DNA from: a virus
Length of the DNA stretch: 31,458 nt
Virus record (IMG/VR): IMGVR_UViG_3300017710_000031
Span: 1-31,458 of that record
Direction: 5' to 3' (one strand)
The translations under genes and the position numbers were made by a program. A model generated the notes under the pieces. It searched no databases. It was given only the letters and a program-made list of their open reading frames with translations, and had not been told where the DNA came from. Shown here in pieces: positions 18,117 to 25,688 of this stretch (the first letter of the stretch is position 1; every line of letters begins with the position of its first letter).

Positions 18117-18976
18117 TATACTATCCTATCCGTCAATCGTCTTGCTTGCAATTCTATTTGTCTCACAATGGAGGCATTGCCCAAATAGTATTTACCTACT
18201 ATGTGGCAGATACCCTTATTATCAAGTCTGTCGGATTGCAATAATCGTATGTTGGCAGATGACTGAGTACCATTTAACTCGTAGGCAATAAATGCTAGTT
18301 GGGTCATAAAAGTACCACTATTATTAGCAAACTTTTGAAGATCATCAAATCGTCTATCACTAAATCTTGCTAGACCTTTCGATTGTCTATTAACACCAGT
18401 ACGCATACCAGAGGCAATTGATAATCCTGCGGTCAGTCCGATTGCTTGTTTCTCGGTGTACCCCACATTCAAGAAGAACTTTACTGCTGTATTCTCTCGT
18501 TGGGTTTTTACTGTACTCGGAATATTCCCTGTTTCTTCGTTCCGAATATCAACTTCTTTTGGTTTGACTGTTTCCGCAATCTTTTCCCAGAGTCCTTCTG
18601 GTTTGTTATCTACCACAATATCTTCATCTATCTGACCCAATTGTACTGTCGTAGGAAACTCCACATGAGGAAGTGAACCTAACACGATGGGTGTCTGTGA
18701 GTTTACCCCATCCATGAACATACCAAATACCAATGCACTTGGTTGTAGTTGAGGCATTCTTCCGATACCAGATGCACCACCTTCGGTAGTAGGAACAACA
18801 CACTGTGCCCAAGGTAAGTCTGCTTGAGGAATTAGTCGAGTCGATTCTGTGTGTAATCCATGAACACGAATCTTCACACGACCCTCATAACCATATGGGG
18901 GTGAAGCATCCACAACAGTCGCAATGAACCATCGTGTATTGTCTCCATAGAACTCAGATAAAATTGGTTGAGGCAT
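18116..18976 (-). CDS. gp5: Baseplate hub gp5-like protein: OB fold plus degenerate tail-lysozyme domain
   Basis: Residues 14-102 match the T4 gp5 OB domain: NTRWFIATVVDASPPYGYEG, VKIRVHGLH, LPWAQCVVPTTEGGASGIG, VFGMFMDG and PIVLGSLPH. After a linker, residues 164-240 follow the pattern of the phage tail lysozyme family (Phage_lysozyme2): FFLNVGYTEKQAIGLTAGL, then GLARFSDRRFDDLQKFANNS, then TQLAFIAYEL. Where family members have the catalytic Glu of an AESGF-type motif, this protein has Ala188 (SIASGM), so it may be inactive. The beta-helix of T4 gp5 is missing and is encoded two genes downstream. TAATG overlaps link it to the gp27-like gene upstream and the amidase gene downstream. OB assignment is firm; the lysozyme assignment and its loss are inferred from remembered family patterns. 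Confidence 0.85.
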   Translation of the reverse strand: MPQPILSEFYGDNTRWFIATVVDASPPYGYEGRVKIRVHGLHTESTRLIPQADLPWAQCVVPTTEGGASGIGRMPQLQPSALVFGMFMDGVNSQTPIVLGSLPHVEFPTTVQLGQIDEDIVVDNKPEGLWEKIAETVKPKEVDIRNEETGNIPSTVKTQRENTAVKFFLNVGYTEKQAIGLTAGLSIASGMRTGVNRQSKGLARFSDRRFDDLQKFANNSGTFMTQLAFIAYELNGTQSSANIRLLQSDRLDNKGICHIVGKYYLGNASIVRQIELQARRLTDRIV

Positions 18977-20346
18977 TACGGAAGTTTCTCCAGTTTACAC
19001 ACATTCATAGAGACCGTATGTTGTGTCCCTTGGAAGGTATGTCTTGTGTCATAGATAAGAAAATTACCAGACTTTGCCTTATCGATAAGTTGATCTTCGG
19101 TTGCAACAGCAGAACTTTCCACATTATCGTTCACAACCTTTAAACTAACAATATCACCAACCGTTGCTTTCGAGATGATAAACCCTGCACCCTCTACTAT
19201 GACATTCATCATGTTTTTGTACATATGACCAAGAATTGCTTTACTCTCTACTTTCTTTTTAAACTGTGCGGTGTCATACTCATCGTGATAACTTTTCTTT
19301 CGACCATAGGTACCTGTCGAGGTCACCGTATGAAATTTGTGTGATTGATATTCATCAACCAAAGTATCTCCCAACTTAAAATCTCGATCAAAAACATTTT
19401 GATTCTTACCAATAATGTTCTGTAGTTCTAACTTATCTAGCACACCCCTTATACTATGATGATGCTTGGATACTTGACCAGTGTTTAGATTGGTATTGTT
19501 CAATGATGAACCCACCGCACCTTGCTGAATCAATTTAAGACTATTTCCTCTCTTGGCAATCTTGAGTGCTTTGATAGTGAAAGTTCTTTCAAATTCAGTC
19601 TGAGCATCTGCACTCGAAACATTGGCAGGGTTATATGTGTAGGGTAGTTTTGTGTTCCACGGTTTTTGTGATAACATGGAATCTAGATTACCCAAACGCA
19701 GATTGTTATCATGCATTGATGCATAGACAAAGAATGGAGAACCAGTTACTGTTGTTGCACGACTACACAACCACTTGATCGCATCGATGGGATGTAGATT
19801 AGGAACAATGCCTCTCATGTTAGTCTGTATTGGATTAGCAGTCTTACCATCGGGTAATGCAAGGTATGAAGTATCGATGTCCAGTTTCATTTCGGTTGCA
19901 AGCAACTTGATCATTATCTCATCAATATTGCCATTGAATGACTTACTAATCTTCTTGACAGATGACAGGAATGCGTGTTCGTCTAGTAATGTAAATGAAA
20001 CTATACTAGACTTTCCGTTGTCATTTGACTTGACAGAATCTTCGATACCTGTCATAATGAATGTACGAGACATCACCGTTTCCAAGTCGTTGTCCACCGA
20101 TGACATTTCGAGTGACAATCTCTCGGTTCCTTGAAAGTTCATCTTATCAAATATTGCTTTGTCATCCAGAATAACTACCGAACCTGTAAGATAAGGTTTA
20201 TCCAGACTCTCAAATAAATTTAATTCGACAATCGATACTCGAACATCTAATTTATTTACCCCTGCCTGACCACCAAGACGATCTGCTGTGATTGTTGCCT
20301 TGGTAATCTTATACTGTTGGGATTGTGTCGTTTTGTACTGACTCAC
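18976..20346 (-). CDS. Baseplate hub protein, gp27-like
   Basis: The 456-residue protein lies directly upstream of the gp5 OB gene, where the hub cylinder protein (T4 gp27, P2 gpD family) is expected. gp27-type proteins form a trimeric ring that caps the tube and holds gp5. Sequence features fit the family: an early beta-rich section (LDVRVSIVELNLFESLDKPY, then GSVVILDDKAIFDKMNFQG), a second tube-like domain (SSIVSFTLLDEHAFLSSVKK), PIDAIKWLCSRA near residue 187, and a final barrel (VGDIVSLKVVNDN, DTRHTFQGTQHTVSMNV). The start is GTG with AGGT just upstream, two bases after the gp53 stop. T4 gp27 is 391 residues. Similarity to gp27 is architectural rather than strong in sequence. Confidence 0.72.
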   Translation of the reverse strand: MSQYKTTQSQQYKITKATITADRLGGQAGVNKLDVRVSIVELNLFESLDKPYLTGSVVILDDKAIFDKMNFQGTERLSLEMSSVDNDLETVMSRTFIMTGIEDSVKSNDNGKSSIVSFTLLDEHAFLSSVKKISKSFNGNIDEIMIKLLATEMKLDIDTSYLALPDGKTANPIQTNMRGIVPNLHPIDAIKWLCSRATTVTGSPFFVYASMHDNNLRLGNLDSMLSQKPWNTKLPYTYNPANVSSADAQTEFERTFTIKALKIAKRGNSLKLIQQGAVGSSLNNTNLNTGQVSKHHHSIRGVLDKLELQNIIGKNQNVFDRDFKLGDTLVDEYQSHKFHTVTSTGTYGRKKSYHDEYDTAQFKKKVESKAILGHMYKNMMNVIVEGAGFIISKATVGDIVSLKVVNDNVESSAVATEDQLIDKAKSGNFLIYDTRHTFQGTQHTVSMNVCKLEKLP

Positions 20347-20348
20347 TA

Positions 20349-21098
20349 TTACCTGACCTGTTTGTGGAAGTTATTAAACTCACTCACTACTCTTTCAATT
20401 ACTGATGGTTTCAAAACAACAATCTGCTTCAATTCATCATTTCTGTTCTCCACACGATTACGATTGGTGATGGCAGTTGCACCAGAGGGTGCGTTTAAAT
20501 AGTCGTATATCGGTAAGTCTTGATGAACACCGTTGGCATCTTCGTAGTGATGAACTGCATTGTACTGTTCGGATTCTGCCACCAATTGTGCAGTATAGAA
20601 TGCTCCATCTTGTGCCGTGTATTGAATACTTTCGGTAGCAATAAATGCTTTACTATCTACTGTTTCAATAACAAGTTGACCCATATCAAGGTCTCGTTTT
20701 ATGATAGTACCAACCGTACCAGTTACACTTCCAGTCACAGTAGTTCCTACCGCAAAGTCCGATGCGAGGACATCATTACTTGTGACTGTTCGATGAGGAT
20801 ACTTTATTTTTATTTCGTCAAGAAGTTTTTGTGCTTCGATGGGCCATCCTGATTCACGGAGATGGTCGTTCATCAAATAGAATGTCCAGTAATAGTCCGT
20901 AGACCCATACAATTTATATGATAATGTGTCTGGTCGATCACCCGCAATAATTGTATGTTTGGAAGAGAAAGATACTGTATCTTTGAGACCATCTATAATA
21001 TCAACATATTGCGATAAATTGTTGAAAAGTACTGGTGATTCATTACTACCAAATCGATATGCAACTATACCAAAGTTTCTAAAATATTTTGTTCCCAT
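20349..21098 (-). CDS. gp53: Baseplate wedge subunit gp53
   Basis: gp53 attaches the wedges to the central hub and has a LysM-like fold. The signature segment at residues 55-78 (RPDTLSYKLYGSTDYYWTFY followed by LMND) corresponds to T4 gp53 RPEELANAIYGNPQLYWVLL followed by MCND, and is followed by a Trp-Pro segment (ESGWPIEAQKLLDEIK). At 249 residues it is longer than T4 gp53 (196). A beta-rich insertion at about 108-170 (VGTTVTGSVTGTVGTIIKRD) accounts for the difference. The start overlaps the gp48 stop (TAATG). The C-terminus ends in a helical stretch (SVIERVVSEFNNFHKQVR). Identification is good because both motif and neighbours agree. Confidence 0.88.
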   Translation of the reverse strand: MGTKYFRNFGIVAYRFGSNESPVLFNNLSQYVDIIDGLKDTVSFSSKHTIIAGDRPDTLSYKLYGSTDYYWTFYLMNDHLRESGWPIEAQKLLDEIKIKYPHRTVTSNDVLASDFAVGTTVTGSVTGTVGTIIKRDLDMGQLVIETVDSKAFIATESIQYTAQDGAFYTAQLVAESEQYNAVHHYEDANGVHQDLPIYDYLNAPSGATAITNRNRVENRNDELKQIVVLKPSVIERVVSEFNNFHKQVR

Positions 21099-22090
21099 TA
21101 GAATCCATCCTCTTCAACATCTCTTCTATTGAGAGTTCTGCTTTCTTGGAATGCCAATGTCATTTCTGTTTCTTGGAAGTTACCATCACTATGCATTGAC
21201 ATTGCAGTGTTATTATATGTTACACCCACATCTCGGAGGTAGCACGGTTTAATTTTTGTGGCAATAGGGTTACCTTTGTATTCAATGTCTATCTGAAACT
21301 TGTTTGGAAAACGATAACCGATAGAGATTGCACTTTCTCCCGGTAAGGGCAGAACAATGTTTTCTGGATATAGTTCTGTACGGAAAAGTTTGACGATTTC
21401 CTTGACTTCGTCTGCTTCCTTTTTTGATGTAGGAATAAACTTGAATACAAACGAGAACTCTCGGAGGTTTACTTGTTTGAATAGTACTCGTGTATTGGGG
21501 TTTGATGTAACACCAGCGGCAGACTTGAACGCACCTGTAACTTCATCTGGCAGTGCAGATACAAGTTTCACTGCACCTAGTTTTGCAACATCTTTATTCG
21601 CTGCACCTTTCAACCCTGCCGCTACAGTTTTCATACCACCATCAATCATAGAGGTAATCGCACCTCGACCACTAATCAATCCTTGTTCTGCGGCGGCACC
21701 CATTCCACCCAAGTCCATATTATCATACGCAACATTGTCACGATACTGTAGACCGATAGGGAGATAGAGAGATACTTGTCTATCCAAAGATTCCAATGGT
21801 CGATGTTTTATTTTGGTTGTAACTTCTTCGTTTTTCCCTTCAAATCCAGTTATCTCAGAACCATCACCACTACCAATACTAGACAAGAGTTCACCCAATG
21901 CAGCGAATCCTTCGGCACCTAATTTCTCAATGTTACCGAATACATCCCCAAGATCAGTTTCTTGTTCTTTCATCACATTAAAGATAATGCGACCTTGATA
22001 GTCTTGATTATCTCTAGGATACTCTAATTCTATCTTTGATCTGACAGATTCTTCACCTTCGGTAGTAATTTGTTCTGCTTCTTCGGACAT
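21098..22090 (-). CDS. gp48: Baseplate tail-tube cap gp48
   Basis: gp48 sits on top of the gp27 hub and, with gp54, starts tail-tube polymerisation. Supporting segments in this 330-residue protein are NPNTRVLFKQVNLREFSFVF (T4 has NRTKVFTWDLTPRS), a long helix EADEVKEIVKLFR, and the C-terminus TLNRRDVEEDGF (T4 ITLNRASLYAGTF). A Gly/Ala-rich helical region at 130-175 (GMGAAAEQGLISGRGAITSM) and an acidic N-terminus are also present. It is the first gene of the minus-strand cluster, with a late promoter about 45-50 bases upstream. The bases before the ATG (AGAGAAACTAAG) give only a weak ribosome-binding site. Confidence 0.85.
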   Translation of the reverse strand: MSEEAEQITTEGEESVRSKIELEYPRDNQDYQGRIIFNVMKEQETDLGDVFGNIEKLGAEGFAALGELLSSIGSGDGSEITGFEGKNEEVTTKIKHRPLESLDRQVSLYLPIGLQYRDNVAYDNMDLGGMGAAAEQGLISGRGAITSMIDGGMKTVAAGLKGAANKDVAKLGAVKLVSALPDEVTGAFKSAAGVTSNPNTRVLFKQVNLREFSFVFKFIPTSKKEADEVKEIVKLFRTELYPENIVLPLPGESAISIGYRFPNKFQIDIEYKGNPIATKIKPCYLRDVGVTYNNTAMSMHSDGNFQETEMTLAFQESRTLNRRDVEEDGF

Positions 22091-22101
22091 CTTAGTTTCT
22101 C

Positions 22102-22109
22102 TATAAATA
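22102..22109 (+). promoter_or_regulatory. Late promoter for gp4 and the plus-strand cluster
   Basis: The plus strand reads TATAAATA, predicting a start near 22115 and a 35-base leader that contains AAGG five bases before the gp4 ATG. It faces the opposite promoter at 22134-22141. Confidence 0.85.
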
Positions 22110-22133
22110 AGTAAGTTAGAAATTCATTATCTT

Positions 22134-22141
22134 TATTTATA
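22134..22141 (-). promoter_or_regulatory. Late promoter for the minus-strand baseplate cluster
   Basis: The minus strand reads TATAAATA, predicting a start near 22128 and a leader of about 38 bases before the gp48 ATG. With the promoter at 22102 it forms an inverted repeat (9 bp arms, 22102-22110 and 22133-22141). Confidence 0.85.
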
Positions 22142-22149
22142 AGGTTTTT

Positions 22150-22623
22150 ATGGCATATAGTGGTAGGTATAGAGTAAAAAATACCAATAAGTATGAGGGT
22201 GATCACACACAGGTGGTCTACCGATCTCTTTGGGAGAAACACGCATTTCGATGGTGTGACGAAAATCCCAATGTGAAACGGTGGTCATCCGAGGAGGTTG
22301 TCATACCCTATCTATACGAGGTAGACAATCGTTATCATCGGTACTTCATGGATTTAAAAATCGTTCGTGAGGATGGGTCTACATGGTTGATTGAAATAAA
22401 ACCAGACAAAGAACGCAAACCACCAACAGGTAAGAAGACCAAGAGGTATCTGAATGAAGCATTGACCTATGTCAAGAACCAGAACAAATGGAAGGCGGCA
22501 GAAGAGTATGCCAAAGATCGTGGATGGCACTTTCAGATATGGACTGAGAAGAATGAACCGTTGAAGTCTCTTATTCCCAAATCAACAAAACCGTTGAAAC
22601 CCTATACTCGAAGAAAAAAATGA
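22150..22623 (+). CDS. gp4: Head completion protein gp4 (nuclease-like fold)
   Basis: T4 gp4 (also called gp50/65) is needed to complete DNA-filled heads before tails attach and has a restriction-nuclease-like core. The match is strong: MAYSGRYRVKNTNKYEGD (T4 MAYSGKWVPKNISKYRGD), VVYRSLWEKHAFRWCDENP, VVIPYLYEVDNRYHRYFMDL and WLIEIKPDKERKPP. The PD-(D/E)XK-type residues Asp68, Glu82 and Lys84 are all visible. The length of 157 is close to T4 (about 150). Translation probably uses AAGG five bases upstream. The stop overlaps the radical SAM start (ATGA), so the two are coupled. It is the only head gene in the window. Confidence 0.93.
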   Translation: MAYSGRYRVKNTNKYEGDHTQVVYRSLWEKHAFRWCDENPNVKRWSSEEVVIPYLYEVDNRYHRYFMDLKIVREDGSTWLIEIKPDKERKPPTGKKTKRYLNEALTYVKNQNKWKAAEEYAKDRGWHFQIWTEKNEPLKSLIPKSTKPLKPYTRRKK

Positions 22624-24353
22624 AACATCATGGATTAATAATAACAGGTGCATCCTTTACATACCCTATAGGTAAAGGATTTGTTCCAGAACACGCAGTT
22701 TATGATGCCGGTAATTGGGAAGAAATGCCAGTTAGGGGAACTGGTGCTCATAGGATTGCAACTCATTTGAGGAACACTGGGAAGTGGGACATTGAGGTTG
22801 TGGACTATCTTGAGGCATGGGATGACGAGGAACTATTTCAATTCTTTGAAACTCGAATTACTAAAAATACCAAATGGATAGGGTTTAGTGTATTCTTCAC
22901 ATACTCAATACACTTGGCACAACCTATAGTAGTAAAACAAAATAGACTAATATTACACATCAAAGAAAAATACCCTTGGATAAAAATTGTAGTTGGTGCA
23001 AGCAAACTGGCAAATGTTATCCGACATGAACAAGTTGATTACTTTTGTATAGGCAATGGAGAACTTGGGATTGTTGCTTTGTGTGATTATTTTACTGGAG
23101 ATGCACCACACCCTAAAGTAAAAGTCAAAGTCAATCCTTTCAATCATATAGATTTGGAAGGAAGGCAGTATGTTATCATAGACTGTTTTAATGACTACCC
23201 TGCATTTCCTCATAAGAATCCACACACATCATACGAAGAAAGAGATTTCATACGAAGTAATGAAGTATTGACTATGGAGTTGTCTAGAGGATGTATATTC
23301 AAATGCACATTTTGTGACTTCTCCCCGTTGGGTGTTAAAGGTGACCATAGTAGACACGCAGAAAACTTTGAAGAAGAATTAAAAGAGAACTATGAGAAAT
23401 GGGGTGTAACCCATTACTGTCTTTCAGATGAGACCGCTAATGCAAGTTCTGAATATATATCGAAGTTTGCAAACATTGTAAGAAAACTTCCCTTTCAACC
23501 TCAGTTTCATGGATTCATTCGTGGTGATTTATTAATAAGACGAGCAAAACAAGACTGGGACAATATGATTGATATGGGATTCACCAGTCAATCTATGGGT
23601 ATTGAGACATTCAACCATGCGTCTGGCAAATCTATTAATAAAGGATTTTCCCCGTTACAGATGCAAGAAGGATTGCTTGCATCCGCAGAGTATTTTAAAA
23701 AGAACAGAAAAACTGGTAATCATTACAATCAAACATTGACAATGATTGCTGGTTTACCCCACGAAACATTTGAGACTCTGGATAGAGGTGGTGAGTGGTT
23801 AAATAAGTATTGGCACAATCAAGTCAATATACTCCCATTGCATATCTCACAACATATCACGGATGGTATTGATGCAGTTTCAGATATAGATAAAGACCCA
23901 TCCAAATATGGATATACATGGAGAGATTCAAGTGCTTTAGATAGAGTTATAGAGGATTATTATTATCAAAACTGGGAAGTGATGAGAGTATTAAAACCGA
24001 ATTATGGTCTACGAGATATGGTAGATGATTATCCAAATATCAAATTGGAAATAAGAGAAGAATCAAAAGAACGTGGAGAAGAAACAAATTCTCGTATATG
24101 GGTACATCCAAGTGGGGATTATGACCAGATTGATATGTTGGAATGGACTACCCTGTTTCAATCAGACAGAATAATCAAACTAGGAAGACCAGAAAGTCTG
24201 AATGGATGGCATATGGGTTGGTATAAACAACTAGGATATGACTTGAGAGAGACTTATGAGAAAAAATTACCCGATATAACAAAGAAGGATGTAGATAAAT
24301 ATTACGGTTTTCTTGAACGATACAAAAAAAACAAGTTAAATTGGTATAAATAG
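22620..24353 (+). CDS. Radical SAM enzyme with N-terminal B12-binding-like domain, 577 aa
   Basis: The radical SAM [4Fe-4S] motif CxxxCxxC is intact (Cys225, Cys229, Cys232 in SRGCIFKCTFCDFSP). It is preceded by the strand VLTMELSRG and followed by a TIM-barrel-like run (HYCLSDETANASS, QFHGFIRGDLL, GFTSQSMGIETFN, LTMIAGLPHETFETL). Residues 1-165 look like the Rossmann-type B12-binding domain of class B enzymes (WIGFSVFFTYS, WIKIVVGASKL, VDYFCIGNGELGI) but lack DxHxxG, so cobalamin may not bind. The substrate is unknown. It overlaps gp4 by ATGA. Compared with flanking genes it favours AGA for arginine and looks more AT-rich, suggesting later acquisition. Its last codons (Tyr-Lys-stop) encode a late promoter for the next gene. 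Enzyme class is well supported; the reaction is not. Confidence 0.88.
   Translation: MKHHGLIITGASFTYPIGKGFVPEHAVYDAGNWEEMPVRGTGAHRIATHLRNTGKWDIEVVDYLEAWDDEELFQFFETRITKNTKWIGFSVFFTYSIHLAQPIVVKQNRLILHIKEKYPWIKIVVGASKLANVIRHEQVDYFCIGNGELGIVALCDYFTGDAPHPKVKVKVNPFNHIDLEGRQYVIIDCFNDYPAFPHKNPHTSYEERDFIRSNEVLTMELSRGCIFKCTFCDFSPLGVKGDHSRHAENFEEELKENYEKWGVTHYCLSDETANASSEYISKFANIVRKLPFQPQFHGFIRGDLLIRRAKQDWDNMIDMGFTSQSMGIETFNHASGKSINKGFSPLQMQEGLLASAEYFKKNRKTGNHYNQTLTMIAGLPHETFETLDRGGEWLNKYWHNQVNILPLHISQHITDGIDAVSDIDKDPSKYGYTWRDSSALDRVIEDYYYQNWEVMRVLKPNYGLRDMVDDYPNIKLEIREESKERGEETNSRIWVHPSGDYDQIDMLEWTTLFQSDRIIKLGRPESLNGWHMGWYKQLGYDLRETYEKKLPDITKKDVDKYYGFLERYKKNKLNWYK
24345..24352 (+). promoter_or_regulatory. 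Late promoter inside the radical SAM 3' end, abutting the next start codon
   Basis: The plus strand reads TATAAATAGAACTATG. TATAAATA overlaps the final Tyr-Lys-stop codons of the radical SAM gene and ends five bases before the ATG at 24358. T4 spacing puts the first transcribed base at that ATG. No Shine-Dalgarno is present. Confidence 0.75.
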
Positions 24354-24357
24354 AACT

Positions 24358-24969
24358 ATGAGTAACATATTCAACAAACTAGAACTACAGGCATTCCGTG
24401 CAGGGATAACACCTCGCACCAAGGAAAGTCGTGAATGGTTTATGAACAAAGCAAAGAATATGAGGTCTATCAATCGTCAAGCATTGATAAAAGAAGACCC
24501 TCTTATTCAGAGAAACGCATTGAAGAATCTGTCGAGAACTGGACTGGTTGGTACGATGCAGATGTTCTTCTATGATCCCAAGACTAAGGACACACTTCCG
24601 TATTACGATTTGTTTCCCTTGATCATAGTGGTGGGCCCTGCCGAGGGAGGGTTCTATGGTTTGAACTTACATTATCTTCCACCAATACTTCGTGCAAAAA
24701 TGCTAGATGCACTGATGGAAACTGCCAACATGAAGGCAACCGATGATGCCAAGTTCCAGATCACATACAAGAAGTTACAGGCAGTCTCTAAGTTGAGATT
24801 CTACGAACCATGTTTTAAACATTATTTGACAAAACAAGTTAAAAGTAGGTTTGCAGAAGTACCCATGCCAGAATGGGAGATTGCAACCTTCTTACCGACT
24901 GCACAGTTCCGTAAAGCAAACTCTAAGAAAGTATACGCAGACTCAAGAAAAAGAATAGGTGGTAGATAG
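24358..24969 (+). CDS. Conserved marine T4-like phage protein of unknown function, 203 aa
   Basis: The protein is basic and compact, with no membrane segment or enzymatic signature I recognise. Distinct segments are FRAGITPRTKESREWFMNKA near the N-terminus, MQMFFYDPKTKDTLPYYDLF, FYGLNLHYLPPILRAKMLDA, FYEPCFKHYLTKQVKSRF and PEWEIATFLPTAQF. I recall similar proteins in cyanophages next to tail genes, without a confident T4 name. The gene lies between the radical SAM gene and the gp54-like tube gene. It begins with a promoter fused to its ATG and ends in a TAGTG overlap with the next start, so it is co-expressed with the tail-tube genes. A structural or tail-assembly role is inferred. Confidence 0.75.
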   Translation: MSNIFNKLELQAFRAGITPRTKESREWFMNKAKNMRSINRQALIKEDPLIQRNALKNLSRTGLVGTMQMFFYDPKTKDTLPYYDLFPLIIVVGPAEGGFYGLNLHYLPPILRAKMLDALMETANMKATDDAKFQITYKKLQAVSKLRFYEPCFKHYLTKQVKSRFAEVPMPEWEIATFLPTAQFRKANSKKVYADSRKRIGGR

Positions 24970-25670
24970 TGGCACTAGGAATAGATGATTTCAAATCACA
25001 GATTGGTAAGGGTGGTGGTATGGCAATGGGGAATCTGTTCAAGATTTTCCTACCACCTCTCACGGGTGATGCACGAGAGATGAATTTGTTGTGTAAGGTC
25101 GCAGAAATTCCCGGTAGACAAATATTATCAACCGAAAAGCAGATGGGTCTGATTACAAACAAGATCGCATACGGTCATGCTACTGCTGATATTACATTGA
25201 CCTTTTACTGTCTCAATGATATGAAAGTAAGAGACTATTTTGAGATATGGCAGAATCTAGCAGTCAATCAAGCAAATCAAGAGATTGGATATTATGACAA
25301 CTACACACATCCAGTCATTATCCAACATATTAAGAAGGGAACAGCATTCCCTATAGCAAAGAAAGAACTATTTGATGCAGGAAAGATACCTTCCTCCATC
25401 CGTGGCAGACTGCCGAGGATAGGCCCTCTGGATTTAGCACAGGGTCAGTTTGATCTGAATTTAGTATTCGGTGACGATATTACCTATACAGTTATGCTAG
25501 ATAAAGCATACCCAACGACATTGAGTGCAATACCGTTGAGTCAAGATGGTCAGTTACTTGAAGTGACAGTTGAACTATCATATAAAAACTGGAAGTCCAA
25601 AGATGGAGATGCAACCGATACTGGTTTCATTGAAGGTCTTGCAGGTGAACTAATTAGAAAATTTTTATAA
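24969..25670 (+). CDS. Tail-tube-fold protein, gp54-like tube initiator
   Basis: The 233-residue protein has the layout of the gp19/gp54 tube family: a glycine-rich start (FKSQIGKGGGMAMGNLFKIF), NLLCKVAEIPGRQILSTEKQ, a hydrophobic strand (DITLTFYCLNDMKVRDYFEI) followed by WQNLAV, and a C-terminal beta section (LLEVTVELSYKNW). T4 gp19 has the same order (NLFQVEISY, FQCKATALPAG, WTVTVMND, FVDWQSIA, FEVTLALDYW). Major tube protein would usually lie with the sheath gene. Next to the gp26-like and tape-measure genes, the minor tube protein gp54 that sits on gp48 is more likely. The GTG start overlaps the preceding stop (TAGTG). Fold is well supported; gp54 versus another tube protein is inferred from position. 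Confidence 0.7.
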   Translation: MALGIDDFKSQIGKGGGMAMGNLFKIFLPPLTGDAREMNLLCKVAEIPGRQILSTEKQMGLITNKIAYGHATADITLTFYCLNDMKVRDYFEIWQNLAVNQANQEIGYYDNYTHPVIIQHIKKGTAFPIAKKELFDAGKIPSSIRGRLPRIGPLDLAQGQFDLNLVFGDDITYTVMLDKAYPTTLSAIPLSQDGQLLEVTVELSYKNWKSKDGDATDTGFIEGLAGELIRKFL

Positions 25671-25688
25671 CATTATTTGGAGAATATA

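Noticed and set aside
23110-23160. AAAGTCAA words on the plus strand that resemble the -35 of the minus-strand sigma70 promoters.
   Set aside because: They lie inside the radical SAM coding region (Lys-Val-Lys-Val codons), with no minus-strand gene for them to serve there.
25677-25688. A TTG start giving four extra residues on the gp26-like protein.
   Set aside because: No ribosome-binding site; GGAG is placed for the ATG at 25689.
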